DNA of 64,000 nucleotides, taken from positions 121,582,640-121,646,639 of the forward strand of contig NC_081410.1 of the NCBI RefSeq assembly GCF_030272615.1, written 5' to 3'. The DNA is from Cryptomeria japonica. Lineage: Eukaryota > Streptophyta > Pinopsida > Cupressales > Cupressaceae. Under the pieces are notes generated by a model. That model was given only the letters and a program-made list of their open reading frames with translations. It was not told the DNA's origin and did not search any database. Within the stretch, counting starts at the first letter, position 1. Each line of letters opens with the position of its first letter. Position numbers and translations under genes: made by a program. This document shows positions 1-13,349 of the stretch, piece by piece.

Positions 1-30
1 TCAAGTCCAAGACGACGGTTCATCACATCT

Positions 31-762
31 TTAGCAGCTCTCTTCAGTCTCGTCCTCATCAACGTCAGAAGTTTCCTCTTCTCCCGACCACTCTGAGTCA
101 AAAGTGCTCTCGAGCTCCCCGAACATGAAAATAACAACCAGGTTTGGTTGTTGATCTGGCGTTAGAATCCTTGGGAAGATATAGTCCCTGAATCCAGTAT
201 ACCAGTTCATACCTTCCGGGACTGGGACTATCAAATGGACACACAGAAGAAATTCCACGGCAAGCTCGATGCAATACCGATGAGAGGACAACGTCATTGT
301 TTTCAGCCCACTGTTAAGCAGGTGCCAAGCTACCTCCTCGTTGTGTATGACGAACCTCTCAAGGTTAGATGGCAAGGGAAGCCCTCAGAAAGGGACGTAG
401 TATGCAACCACATTCTCCAGTCCACCCAAGTAATCTTTGGAAAAGAGAGCCTAAGTCAGCTGCAAAGCTAGCAACCCAGATTGACCGCAATCTAGTAGAG
501 AGGCTACGAATTGCAAACAGATGTTCGTATTCACTTGGTATCGGTCTGTATTATCAATAAAATCTTCTCCAAGTATCCATTTAATGGTAGCTATTATTAA
601 AGGATTCTTCCTACACGTCATCCTCTGCAATCTCCGATCGGAGATATTTCCCAAGAAAGCGACCTGCGCTTTTTTGCTGACGAGCCTAACAGAAGTATCC
701 ATGACTACAGAAGCTCCACCATTAAAGCTTGTAATGTGGTAAAAGAATGTCTGAAAAGACAT
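31..762 (-). pseudogene. Unrecognised degenerate coding region, about 245 codons
   Basis: One reading frame can be followed on the minus strand from an ATG at 762 down to a stop at 31. It is broken by two in-frame stops, a TAG at 451-453 and a TGA near 388. An in-frame TGA at 778-780 lies just upstream, so 762 is a reasonable start. The product begins with a globular-looking stretch (SFQTFFYHIT, then a KWILGEDF segment) and ends in a strongly acidic tail with runs of E and D. I do not recognise the family: no zinc knuckle, protease, integrase or RT motif is visible. Base composition is less AT-rich than the rest of the window, as in the plus-strand pseudogene next to it, so the two may belong to one repeat, but they point in opposite directions. 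Function unknown. Confidence 0.4.
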
Positions 763-1346
763 ATTTATAGCAGAATTTCAGCAGAAGATGTCGAATGCTC
801 AAAGTGCATGCCTTCCCAAATCCAAATGTTTTTGTCATATCTCCATTAATTCGCATCATGCGAATGGGCTTGTTCTCAGAATACCGATGTCCTGCCAGTT
901 ACCTCGAGATGGAGGTTGATACGAGCAAGAGACACATGTATGTATACGTACATCACATTTTAGATACCAAGTTTTGTCGGACTATCTCAGCCTGCGCGAA
1001 CTTTATTACCTGTTGATCCTCTCGATCAAAGAAAAGATTTCCCTGAATGAATTTTCCTCGAGTAACGACAGGGTAGCCAAAGGCAGTCTTGGGAAAGTGA
1101 GAATGGCGGTGCCCTTCATCCACGAGAGTTTATTGAAGCAACAATTTGAGTTGGCGCGCATGTAAGCAGGTACTTGCCATTAAGCATTTGCTTTTGCGAA
1201 AATCAAGGCGTGTTTTGCATTTAAGGATTGAGGCTCTTCCCTCTTATCCGTCTGTTTTTGAAAAGCGAAAGAAAAAGGAAGATGACGTATTTTTCTCTCC
1301 CGATTTTAGAATTTTTCTAGCAAAGGAAAGAAGCTTTCTGCCCATA
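763..1346. other. Gap between two degenerate coding regions
   Basis: Only short overlapping plus-strand frames occur here, with no recognisable domain. This may be the 5' leader of the plus-strand pseudogene starting at 1347. Nothing else is supported. Confidence 0.4.
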
Positions 1347-4300
1347 ATGGAGTCTGGGGCTGCATCCGCAAGTGTTGTTCCTAGACGTTTCTAGGTTGAT
1401 GTTTTCGAGGAGCTATCCTATTCTGTGCATGCCATCCCTCCAAAGAAGGAGTATCCAAGAACGAAGACCAAGGCAAAATTGATAACTTGGAATGCGTTTG
1501 TTGTTCTGGACTCCTTGGAAAATATTTTCAAATCCAAAGTTCGTAAGCAGCCTAAGAGTCTCAGAGAGGCTACATGCTCCCGGATGCTTCATCACGGAGC
1601 TAACTCCCAATCTGTGGCAGTACATTTATGGAGTGGTGGTGCTCCCCAATGCGTGGTTCCCATGGTCCCAAACTGCCCTGAGCTCATAGCAGCTTGCACA
1701 AAGGTTTTTGATCCCACCTCATGCTCTGTCAACGGCTTCCTCCTGAGATTGCTAGTATCTCGAGAGGCCATTAGGGAGATGATGTGTTGCCCGCTTTACG
1801 AAGCAACAGAGTTTTTCTCAGAAAGCTCAATGGAGGATTTCTGGAGCACCAGGAGGGACGCTTTGACATTCTGTCAAAGCACTCTCAATCGAAGTTTGAC
1901 TTCTGGACTTCCAAAGTTCCCTTCATCCTACAGTGATCTAAGGCAAGAAGACCTCAAGGATATCTCTTCTACCCTGGCATGGTTGTGTGGTCATGACAGC
2001 GACCAGGATATCACAGCCTCCATGATGGGTTTTCTCTTCAAATGTAGGAAACAAAGGGAACTGTTTCACTTTGACTTCTCTGTGACTATTGCCAGGGTCA
2101 TTATTAAGCAATTATCGGAGTTTCCGCAGTTGCGGCGCTTCAGATTCTCTTCAGTATTGGTGGACCTACTTTTACACCAAAATGAGGCTTTCTTCGGTCA
2201 GTTCATGCGGTTGGCCACTTACGATGAATCTGGAAACAGAATGTCGGTGTCCTACTGGCCTCCTATGATTCATATAAGTTTTTGGATCTATTCATGACTC
2301 TCATGCTCAAAGACCTTGGAGTGATCCCCAATGATCCATTAGCCCGTTTCTCCTAGGTCCAGATGAACTGGATGCAAAATGAGCGCCCTCCTTGCGACTG
2401 GTTCGTGGGCCTTGATTTTTCTTTCATCCGGGTGCATGGGTTCTCCGAAGAACCCTTCCGGTTGTCTAATTACATAACAAATCGAACCCTGGCTCTCAAA
2501 ATCACAAGGTAGTTGGTGAGGATCAAAGGGGCCATTGGAGCGGGAAAGCATGATACCTCTATCACCGAAGACAACAAGGCCATTGGCCCCATCACTCTAG
2601 AGAGAAGGAAAATTGCAGAAGAGATCCTAACGTCAAAAATGGTGCAGCTCAGTCTTGTAGCGATTGATGATTCTTGGAGCTATGACCCTGATGGGTGCCT
2701 AAGAAAAAGAAAGAATGTTGTTAGGCATGAGCCTCGGAATTCATGGGTGGAGCGCATGAACCCCTGGGTTGATGACCCGAGCTTGTATGTGGGCCCTGAT
2801 GACTTTCCTGTCTTAAGAGGCCCCCGTGGCTAAAGTTTTATTCCCCCTTGTAGAAATTCAACCCCGGGAAGCCTATCCCTCGAGCGTTGTTGGAAAATAT
2901 GAAGACTTTAGCTTGGCTCAGAAGGAAAAAGGAAGATTTTTAGGTCTATCAGTAAGGGATGAATCAACCTAGAGCTAGCATTGGAAATGCCCTTGTGGAT
3001 GAGCATTTTGAGAAGGAATGGTGTTAGGTAAATAAATCTGATGATGAGACAGGTGACAATACCTCACGTGGGGACTCGTCTCCTGAGGTTGCCCTGCGGC
3101 ACGAGGTAGAGGTTATAAATATTGAAAGGAAAGATCCGAAGCCACAAATTCTCCTTCCTTTGGATAGCACAGCTCGCAAACCTCGCTCATAGGCTGGTAA
3201 AAGGCGGTCTGAGAAGAAGTCACGTGAAAGCCCTCTGAAGAAGAGGCAACATCCTAGCATGTCAGGAGGGAGCCCGCCCTCTCAAACCCCAGAAACATCC
3301 TCAGATCTTCAACGGTCGGCATCTTCCACTGCTCAGGTACATCCTTTTTTTCCCTCATCTCTTGCTTAGGATATTTCTTTAGTTGTCCCCATGACCGCAA
3401 TGCAAGCCTCAATCCCTACTGCTCTCACTTTAGCCCTGGCGGGTACGTCTGTTGATCCCCAAAATGTTCTCCCGCAGGCCTCCGTCCCTTTCCTAGCCAC
3501 GACTTTTATATCCGTAGCTTTTCCCTCGCCAATATCAGAAGCAGCCCCTATGTCGCGTAGGCTAGGTTTTGGAGAATCCTCTCCTCAGGTTATGGGAGTA
3601 GCGTCCTTAAGCCCTTTCCCATTAGGACCTTCCCCCTTTGTCTCATTATTTTCCCCGTCAGCTCTAGCCCATCCCATCCAGACTGCTTTCGCTGGGCCTA
3701 TTTCACAATTCCCTTTTGCAGTTCGTCCTGGCGCAGCTTTTGTGAGTTAGGCTATCGATAATCTAGATGAGTTCCAGCAGCAGGTTGCTTATGATAGAAC
3801 TGCTCGCCTTGGTAAGATGGGCAAGCGAAAGGAAAAGGAAGGTGCTCGTCCAACCCGCCCTCATGTGCAGATACATTTCAGTGAGAAAAAGGATTGCCTC
3901 TACTTTGCAAATCTTTTCCCCAAAGTTGACAAGCTAGAATCTCAGATGAGACTAAATGATTACACACTACAGGCCATCGGCGTTAGCCTTCAAAGTGCCA
4001 CGACATCTGACAAAGTAGAGATGATGGAGGAGACTTCAAAAGCCGTATCCACAGATTTTATCAAGAAGAGTCGCCATCTGCAAAAGATCCAAGCGGAGAA
4101 TGCTAGTCTCTGAGATTCCCTCACCCAACAAAGAAAGGAAGATAAAGCCCAGAGCTCAGAAATCAATCGTCTATAAAGCCTACTGGCTTAGGCTAATTCA
4201 GAAAAAGGGAAGTTGTAGTCGGTCTTCAACAATGTGAGCTCTCAGGTAAAAGGCCAGGAGGCGACAAGGAACGTGGCTCTGAAGGAACTGCAGGAGAAGG

Positions 4301-5409
4301 ATGAGGAGATACAACAATTAAAGGCAGCCTCTAGGGATGTTACTCAGATCCAAATGCAGCTGCGTGAGGAAATTATTCTAAAAGAAGGTTATGCACATCA
4401 ACTAAGTGAGGCTCAAATATCATTGTCTGAAGAAAAGATGAAATTCGAAGCAGAACTGAAAGCGAGAGGCTAGTCTCGGACAATCCGGTGAGCGCATTTC
4501 AAAGTTGGAGACTCTTTTGCGACATGAACAAGATCGTACATCACAGCTACAACAAGCTGCCTGAGATGGAGAGGAAAAGATCCTCACTTTGGAGAATCAA
4601 GTGGCCATTGAACAAAGCAAATGTAGTAGGTTCCAGCAGGAGATGGTTGCGAAGGATGATGAAATTTCACGATTGCTGAGTATTCAACCTCCAGAGCAGG
4701 TTTCCCAAGACTCTTCTACCATGTTGACATAACTGTATGTTTCTCATTGGGAAAAGGTAAAACAGTATTTCCCTTCGCTGCAACCTGTGCTAAGATTCCT
4801 TAGTGAAGCGCAATCCCTATGTACCGACGCCAATGCCCTCATTAGTAGTTTCATGCTTGTCATCGGTCCTAAGTTCCCGGTAGCCCAGGATCTTATTTAG
4901 TTTTTGTATTTTGCTCGAGATGAAGAATTAAGGGAAAAGCGGATTGTTGACCGTCGATAATTGATTAGAAAGACGAATGTTTTCATCAACCGGTACAGGG
5001 TAGTCATGTAGGCTTCGACAGCCCTTGCACCCTTATAGTTTTCAATTATGGACATCAAGCGGCGTTTAGAGAGGTTTGTTTCATTGGGCCTCCATTTCCC
5101 GTGGATGATACGGTGTTAGGGATTGAGCAAATATTAAGCCAGGTTGAGCATTTGCAACAAGATAGAGCTTTCTTGCAACGCCTAGGCAATCCTATTTTGG
5201 TGGCTGAGGTGGAGTGTCTTTTACACCCTCTGGCCTAGCTCTCTGCTCTCCTAAAGCGGGTCCAAGACGAACCTGCACCCTTACCTTTTGATGAAGTGAT
5301 TTGCCTGGATCAGTATTTCCAGAATTTAGACACGCAGGTTTCACTCTCCAAGGATGAATGGTTGTCTTTGCAGCAGGCCTTTGATCTGCTCCGTCCCATT
5401 TTGGTATAA
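1347..5409 (+). pseudogene. Long degenerate ORF, unknown family, C-terminal coiled coil
   Basis: A frame of about 1,350 codons starts at an ATG at 1347 (MESGAASASVV) and can be followed to about 5409. It has many in-frame TAG/TAA stops and a few frame changes, one near 2260 and others near 2833, 4475 and 5100. Order of regions: a globular N-terminal part (1347-2830) with cysteines and aromatic residues; an acidic then basic linker (about 3040-3270) with a cluster like a nuclear localisation signal (KRRSEKKS); a Ser/Pro/Ala-rich stretch (3391-3750); and a long heptad-rich coiled coil (about 3930-4700). A final hydrophobic helical part ends near 5409. There is no protease, RT or integrase signature. 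The family is unknown to me. Its decay resembles that of the neighbouring transposons, so I think it is a repeat-borne or dead gene. That is inference. Confidence 0.45.
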
Positions 5410-6549
5410 GGTTTGGTTTGCGAGCCAACAGTTTTGGGTTCCCATATTCTATAGGTAGAATTTCCCCTATTAGTCGCCAAGAAATGTTCACATTAATTTT
5501 CCTATAACTAAGGTTTTCGCCCGAGTTGATTAATTTTGCCTTTTCATCTTTCCAGCAACGCGAGGCATACAAGACAATTGTCAACTCGGCGTTACTCCCT
5601 CGGTCTATATTTGGTGTTCAGTTTTTGGAGTAGCATGACGGTAACAAATGGATAGACATTGCTGACTAGGCTTCTTTTGGGGGCCCACCTTTTAGCACAG
5701 TAAGCAAACGGTTACCCGGCACCGTCATGTTTTGGCAGGTGCATTTCTGTTTGAAAGGATTTCCTAGCTTGCCCCTTTGCAGTTAGCAAAATCTTTTCGA
5801 TTTATGACAGTATGAAGATCGTTGCAGGCAGGGAGTGATGTCTTGGGGTCGTTTTGCTGGGTGTGATCTTCAGGGGGACATGGCATGGTTTTCTGTTCGG
5901 GGGTGGTTATGCCTTTTTGGCATGTTTGGGAGTTGTTTCCAGAGCCACGAGCTCTATTTATGTTTACTTTTTCCCTGTTAGTAGGGGTTTAGAACTTTTC
6001 AAGAAGAACAATTAAGTTTTCTTAGTAGGAATTTTAGCCTTTTAAAACTATTCCTGTTTTCTGGAGAAGGTTATTCAAACTGTGCCTGCGGCCTTTGTGA
6101 TACTTCTTTCAGTATGCTTTGATGGTCTTTTTTGTACTGTTCTATTAGAATTCCAATAACTTTGGGAATACATTTATCTAAGATTTTGCCGATTAAACTA
6201 TGTTTTACACTTGTTATCTGGTAAATGCATGATAAGTATTTCCTTATGTTGCAAAGAAATTTAATTGTGTCTTGGTTATGTTCCTGATTCAGACTTGTAG
6301 ATTGTTGAATGGGATTTAAATTCATATGTACTTGGGTTTTGTATGCTCATATCTTCTAAAAATGCTCTAGTGTATCGCCTCAATAGTCTAGATTTTTTGT
6401 TTTTAAAGTTTCCTTATTTTCTCTTTCCTCCAAACCCATAAGGAAGAGTCGACTTCTCAATCCCGGAGGTCATTTAGTGAAACCCGCACAATTGGTCCCC
6501 CATCACTGAATTTCCCATACGGCTGTTTGTTTCCAAGGTAAAATTTAGA
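5410..6549. other. Gap without a supported gene
   Basis: The stretch follows the decayed long ORF and precedes the 3' break of copia-1. A minus frame of 84 codons at 6071-6325 has no recognisable feature and I do not call it. Around 6425-6540 the copia-1 RT similarity has already ended, so the element was cut here by deletion or rearrangement. Confidence 0.4.
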
Positions 6550-9043
6550 GTCAACACTACCTAAGAATAGCCTTTGCATACCGATCTCGTCTTGTTTCTT
6601 ATGACCTATCTTTGTTTATTCGGTTTATTTTAGAACACCCAATTAGCTCCTATCACATTTTTGTCCATTGGTATGGGTGCCAGCTCCCATGTCTAATTTT
6701 TTTATATCTAATTCAATTCTTCTTCCATTGCTTTTACCCAACTTGCTTCTTTGATTGCCTCATCATATTATTTAGGTTCAATAAGAAAAAGAAAAACAGT
6801 AATTCACTTGCTCATTTACCTCTATAACACTTCTTTTTGTTTGAACTCCTTTTTTTATCTCCAATTATTTGATCTTCTAAATGATTCATATGCACATATT
6901 TCGAGGTCTTGACTGCTTGCTTTGTTTCTTCCTTATCTTCTTTAGTTTTATATGTCACTTCCTCATTGTTGTCTTTTGGATTTGTCTTTTCTTTTGCAAC
7001 AACTAGAATAATCTCAAATTCAATCTCTTAAATGGGTTCAAAAGCAGTCTGATCCTATGATTCACATACTTTTACATTTGTACTTTCCACTATCTTGTTC
7101 AGTCTCTTATTGTAATATCAACAGGGTTTTTTATTTGTAGCATATCCCAAGAATATTCTTTCTTCTTCTTTGGTATAAAAATTTCCAAGATCATTTTCAT
7201 CTCTTCTAATATAGCACTTACTCTCAAAGGTTATGAGATACTTCATAGTAGGAGGTCTTTCATTCCATAGCTCATAAGTTATCTTAGTATGATTTACTCT
7301 TATGTGTAACCTGTTAAGAATGTAAACAACAGTATACACGACTTCTTTCCAATACACATTAGCCAAGTTAGCACCCTTCCATCAAATTTTTAGCCATCTC
7401 AATAATATTCCTATTTCTCATTTCTACTACACCATTTTGTTGAGGAGTTCTTGGAGTAGAAAAATATCTTCTAATACCATATTTCTCACAAAAATTATCA
7501 AAATCATTTGAAGTAAATTTTCCACCTCTATCAGATTTTAAACACTTGATTTTACCATCAACTTAATTTTCTACCAATCATTTAAAAACTTTAAACCTTT
7601 CAAAATCTTCAGATTTTTCTCTCAAAAGTGTAACCCATGTCATCCTAGAGTAATCATCAATAAATAACACGAAATACCTTTCTCCATAAAGTTCACTTGT
7701 CCTTGTAGGCCCACACAAATCTGTATGAATCATCTTCACTAGATGTGAAGTAGAATCATCTGTGTTCTTGAAACTTCTATTTGTCTACTTCCTTAAATAA
7801 CATTTCCTACACATAGTAGCAGTAGGCTTGACAATCTTTGGTAAATCTCTTACTACTTTAGTATTACTGATATTTTTCATAGTGTCAAAGTTAGCATTAC
7901 CCATCCTTTTATGCCATAACCAACATTCATTTCTCTATCATAAAAAAATTTGTTTCCACTTCTATCCTTTATGTAATAAACATTTCCACTTGTCCTAATG
8001 CCTTCTGGTACCATTTTTCTAGTTTTTTTCTTTTTTTATTATACATCTGGTATTGTTGAACACAACTTCATAACCTTTATTGCACATCTGACTAACACTT
8101 AACAAACTATGTCCCAAGCCTTCTACATAATAAACATCATCAATTTTATGCTTACCATCAATCGAGATACTTCCTATTCCACAACTCAATGCATTTTCCT
8201 CTCCTGCAAACTTTACTAATCTGCCATCATACTTTTTGAGATTAATGAACTTTTTTTATCTCCTATCATGTGATTTAAACATCTGGAGTCAATAATCCAA
8301 AATCTTGGTTCTACCTTAGCATTTAGTGCAATCTTTTTTTTCTATCTTCTGAACCTATCCTGATTCTTCTCTTCTATAGACAAGAATAAAGATTTTCCAT
8401 TTAATTCCTCACCATCTTCTTCTTCAAATGAATGTGTCTCCATAGAACAAAAACTCTTTTCCCCATTATCTCTATCATCTATCATTTTCTTAAAATCGTG
8501 TCTTCTATATCTACTTTCCTTATCATCATCATCACATTTTCTATAATCTTCTTTATACATACATTTAAAAAAATAATGACCAATTATTCTATAATTAAAG
8601 CATTTTGAGGGTAACTTACCTTTGTACTTTCCAATTCCTCTCTTTAGTCCTCTTACAAAGTTTGCCTCAATCTCATCCAGATTCTCACTTGTTTCTGGTT
8701 CATCACCTAATATCCTTGAAACATTAAATGTAGTTTCTTTCCGGCAGGACTAAATATCTTCAATCTCTCCAATTTCATAAGAAGGCAACATTCTGATAAG
8801 CTGATCAATCAAATAATTATTCAAATCATGACATTCTTCAATAGCACACTTCTTTGGTTTGTAAGATTTGGTTAATGTAAATAGGATTTTTCTGATAACA
8901 ACACTTTCTTCTAAGATTCCACCAATAGCTCGAACAAACTCCATGGTATCATTCACTCTGTATATGTAGTTCTCAACCTTCAAATTTTTGCTTCAAATTC
9001 AAGAGTCTAGCTTGTTGAGTTTTTGGATCGCCTTCATATGTGT
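6550..9043 (-). pseudogene. Copia-1, 3' gag to start of RT (broken)
   Basis: This is the minus-strand half of a Ty1/copia polyprotein. Reading leftwards, the gag end lies at 8750-9040, with an IRKILFTLTKSYKPK segment typical of copia gag (UBN2). A zinc knuckle follows near 8570-8610, with its second Cys changed to Tyr. After it comes a decayed protease and pre-integrase part. The integrase core near 7370-7740 shows HTDLCGP, a KSDRGGKF block and PQQNGVVE, so the D, D, E positions can still be seen. The integrase C-terminal part is at 7118-7366. The first part of RT (VIGANWVF) is near 6600-6680. RT then stops near 6550, and the rest of RT, RNase H and the 3' LTR are missing. Many stops and frameshifts are present. 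Its 5' gag lies at 21893-22100, separated by the 9044-21892 insertion. Confidence 0.85.
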
Positions 9044-10417
9044 TGTAAAGTTAGGGAAATGGGGGAAAGCATCAAAGCATATAGATTAGGCAACCACAAA
9101 ACCTAAAATGCAATGAAATCAAGTCCTAATACACTCAATAAAGGAATGAAAGACAAGACATTCAAATTGAAATGCAAACCATCACAAATGTCTCCCTTCA
9201 TTGGCCTCCATGGTCCTTCTTTCAACTATAAAGCGAACGCAAGTGAAAGAAAGATTGCAAGATTAAATTCGCAACATAAGGTTACTCAAAGCATGGTTGA
9301 AAATGAATGAAGACTGAGCTCAATTTATAGGGAAACTGATGAAGACACCAAATTAGCATGAGCAATTCGAAAGAGGTAATTGCATTTGAAATTGGCATAA
9401 TGATGAAAAAATATGATACATTCTATGTCAAAAATTATGACAAATTGCTATGTAACAACTATGACAACTTGCTATGTCAAGAAATATGACAAATCTCTAT
9501 GCAAGGTTATGACACTTTGCTATGTCAATTTATGACAAATTGAGAAATTTAAGCTTCAAATCATGACAAATTTGCCTTAAAAGGAGGAGCCCAAAATGGA
9601 GGAGAAATTAATAGAGAAAAAAAAAATTGAAAATTAGGTGGCACTAATTAATAAATTTTATTTATTAATTAGCTCACAAAATGGAAATGAATTAGCCAAT
9701 TAAATAAACAATTTAATTGTGACATAAGATGAATAAATAAATTTATTTAACCTAACGCAATCGAAGCAATAAATACATGACATCGAGCATGATCAAAGGG
9801 ATAAATAGGGATAAATGACGAGGACTTGATATTTGATATGACATTAATTGACAAATTAGTCAAAGATGACAAGAGGATTGCACTGATAAAAAGACAATCA
9901 ATAAAGGATCATTGACTAATTGATCCCAAATTGACGAAGATTGATGATTGATTAAGATCGATGAAAAATCAATCAAGGTGATAAAAGGTCAATGTGATGA
10001 AGATTGGCATGATAAAGATTGATAAGGACCAATGAAGAATCGATTGAAATTGATAAGAAAACTGATAATTGATGACTCAAAAGGGATAAAAAATTATCCA
10101 AATTGATTGAAAATGAGATCTAGGACAAAACCCTAATTTGACACCAATTAGGATTGACGATGTCCAATTGACATGACAGATTGATCACGATCACTAATTA
10201 AAAATTGAAAATAATATTAACAAGACCTAATTGAAATGTGAGAGATTAGAATCGAATAGGAAAAGACTACAGAGGAATGACAAGATGTCAAAAAATGATA
10301 AAAATCAAATGTGCGACATAGAAGAAAGAGTTAGCAAGCACAAAAACTCTAAAATAAGGTCACGTTGACATGTTAAAGTATGACACTGCAAGAATTTACC
10401 ATTTTTAGATGCCTACA
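9044..10417 (-). repeat. 3' LTR of the 12.8-kb element
   Basis: The LTR begins TGTAGGCATC and ends CTTTACA on the minus strand. It matches 20397-21892 over its whole length with substitutions and small indels. It holds a short-period repeat (ATGACAAATTGCTATG type, about 9418-9540) and a GATTGATGA-rich zone (about 9900-10060). Confidence 0.85.
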
Positions 10418-10431
10418 TTTTTTCCCTCTTT
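10418..10431 (-). other. Polypurine tract
   Basis: The minus strand reads AAAGAGGGAAAAAA directly before the TG of the left LTR. This is the expected site of plus-strand DNA priming and it fixes the element's polarity. Confidence 0.65.
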
Positions 10432-10959
10432 AAGACAATGCGATTATGAGCATTGCTTCAAAGAACAATCAAGAAATATGCCCCAAACAACGACACAGTA
10501 TATGTATGCCCCCTCAAGAAATTGGCAGGAAAATTTCAAAAAAGAGGCCAATTGATTGACAATGACAACAGAAAACCACTACTGTAGACGGAAAGAAAAT
10601 TGGAGGTCAAATGCACAAAATACAAGTGCTACAAGGTGAAAAAGACCACGACCAATACAACAAGAATAGGGTGTACGTCCATCTAGGCACCACAAAAGGC
10701 TATAAAAGAAGGTGAAGGGGGTGAAAATGGCTCATTTTTACCCTCTAATTTGGTGAATTTGGAGCTCTATAGACCACAAATAGGACCAGGGACATGAAGA
10801 GTTGCATCCTTAGGATAGGATAGAAGCCAAGAAGACAGAGGGAGCACCCAATGACAGACACATATCTTATCATTATGATGTAGACATCTTTTTCTATTAT
10901 GTATTTAGCCTGCGGGCCATATTTGGGATAGACTGTGAGATTTTATACTCCAACACTTT

Positions 10960-11002
<43 letters not shown>

Positions 11003-13349
11003 GCTATGTTATGATATACATTGCATTTATTTCTATATGATATCATGTGTGGATATTTTATGTACATTTCATATGATGTAATGAATGAAATATGCACTTA
11101 TGTTTTTATGATGCTTTATGGGATGCAATGAATAATGATGTTATGCAAATACTTTACTTTGGTTTTTTATGCAATGTAATGAATAATGATGATATGCACA
11201 TGCACTAATTAATGAATGCAAGATGCAAATTGTTTTTGGTGTATCGAAGCACTAGACTAAACTGACTATAAGGACTGATGGAAGAAATGTTAGTAAGCAG
11301 AAATTAAACGAAGAAGAATTAGTGATGAAGAAAAACTTGCTTTCACAAATACAAAATAGTAGGTGAGAACCTTTATTTAATATGGAAAAACAGAATGCAA
11401 CACACCAGGGCATTGAAAGCCAGGGCGATAATGCAGTCCCTTTGCGTAAAACAAACACGTCGTCAACAAGGAATGATTTAACCATCCTAAGACATTAAGT
11501 GTGTCAAGGTTCGAGGTATGTAAGACAACCATAATGTGGATGTGTCATCATAGACACCCAAAGCATGCTTGCCTATACAAAATACTCCACAAACAAGAAA
11601 CAAAAACAAAAACCATCATGAGCCATCTCGGCCACTCTAAATCACTCAATGACATCATCGAGCAACATAGGAACATGATCGAAGATAAACCAAAGAAAGA
11701 TAAGACTCATAAATTCAAACAAGTCAAACAACCATTTTGATCTTCATTATCAAAAGTGTTCATGTTTGTTTGGTAGGATGATCATATTGCCTGGTTTCAG
11801 GGAATGCAAAACCTTGTCTAAGACAGGACACGGTCTGGTTTCGAGTATACCACACCCTATATAAGACCCATGATAATGTTGATGTTATTCAATTGATACG
11901 ACAATTGGATCAATTTGAATGCTCGTTAAGTGCAGTGTTATAATGTGTTATCCATCTATTGTCCATGTAGATGTATGTCTATGTACAAAAGGGACAATTT
12001 ATTAGCGAAATGAAACAAAAGCAATTGTTTTTGGATTTTTTATGTTTTCCAATTTTAGGGTTTTTTTATTTTTTATTTTTAAAATATTTTACAATGTTTT
12101 TGGATTATTCCAGGGTGTTTTTTGAAATTTTAATGCTTTTTTCAGGATCATATTCGATTTTTAGTGATTTTTTTCAAGACTTCATTTAATTTTCTTTATT
12201 TCTTTATTTTTCCGCCAATCTCTAGCAAGGCAAGAAATATGACGAATGGACATATAAGCTTGTAAAATGTTGGTGGATAGAGATCATTTATTATGGAGAC
12301 AAAGTGAATTCAATTTCCAAGCGTTATTGCACGATGGGAGAAGGCACTGGATATGACAATGTAAAGCAATTGCATAGCATGAGGGACATGTCAAGAGGTT
12401 TTTGAAACCATGTTTTGCATTCTACGTCCTTATGTCGAATCAAGATCAAGGGACAGAAAAGAGTTTTGGACAAGGATAGGATATGGATAGGATAAGCAAG
12501 ATCAAAAAAGGATAAGGGATAGTGATAGAAGGTTGCAATAAGCCAAGGAATATGGACAAAAGGTTGTAACAAGCCAATGGATAATGACCAAAATTTGTAA
12601 TAGATTGAAAGCTGCGAACAGGATGCATGACATTCATTAAGATCCTCAACTTTCTCAAGATCAAGGGTGAAAAAGGGAATATAGACATGAGGGATGAAAG
12701 GATAATGAAGGGCAATATAATATGATAGGATATCATAAAAATGGACGAAACATGTCCCCAAGTATGGTATGCAAGAAGATGAAAGATTACACATGACCCC
12801 TGTTTGCCAGGTTTTCATCATGGTACTTGCCCAAGGTGCCTATTTGCCAGGTTTTCACCAATGGACAAATTAGTTTTCTTCTTTTTTCTTCTTTTTTGCA
12901 ATTTTTTTTATTTCACACGAGGCGACTATTTGCCAAGTTTTCACCAAGGTGATGATTTTTGTGCTTTTCACTTTTTTTGTATTTTGACTTTTTATTAGAA
13001 AATGGACACATGATAGGAGATGGAAGGAGGACTCAAGCATCTTGTTGTTTGGATAGTAGCTTTGAAAAATGGATCATGACTATTAAAAGTATGCTCAAAT
13101 ACATTGGCCAAATTATGACATGGAAATGAAATGGAACTAGGTAAGGTTTTAGGCAAAAGATTGGATCAGAGGGACGAAAGGATGCAAAATATGCATTGGA
13201 TAATGGATAGGATATTGGAAGAATTGGGCATTAGCAGATAGAAATGTTGGCAAGATCAACATTGGCACACACCTTGAGGGGTGGTGGATTGATCGAGGAA
13301 AAGTGGATCATCTCATATTTTGAGATTTGAATGGAGGAAAGGCTATGGA
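10432..13349. other. Non-coding 3' part of the LTR derivative
   Basis: No coding frame is supported. The stretch holds a TA microsatellite (10962-10999) and T-rich tracts near 12030-12215. Three copies of a TTTGCCAGGTTTTCACCA-type motif lie at about 12802, 12842 and 12927. Short plus-strand and minus-strand frames here look like chance. Confidence 0.5.
10962..10999. repeat. (TA)n microsatellite
   Basis: About 19 uninterrupted TA units inside the LTR derivative. Confidence 0.95.

Noticed and set aside
5192-5584. Minus-strand frame of 130 codons
   Set aside because: It is antisense to the end of the degenerate plus-strand ORF and shows no motif.
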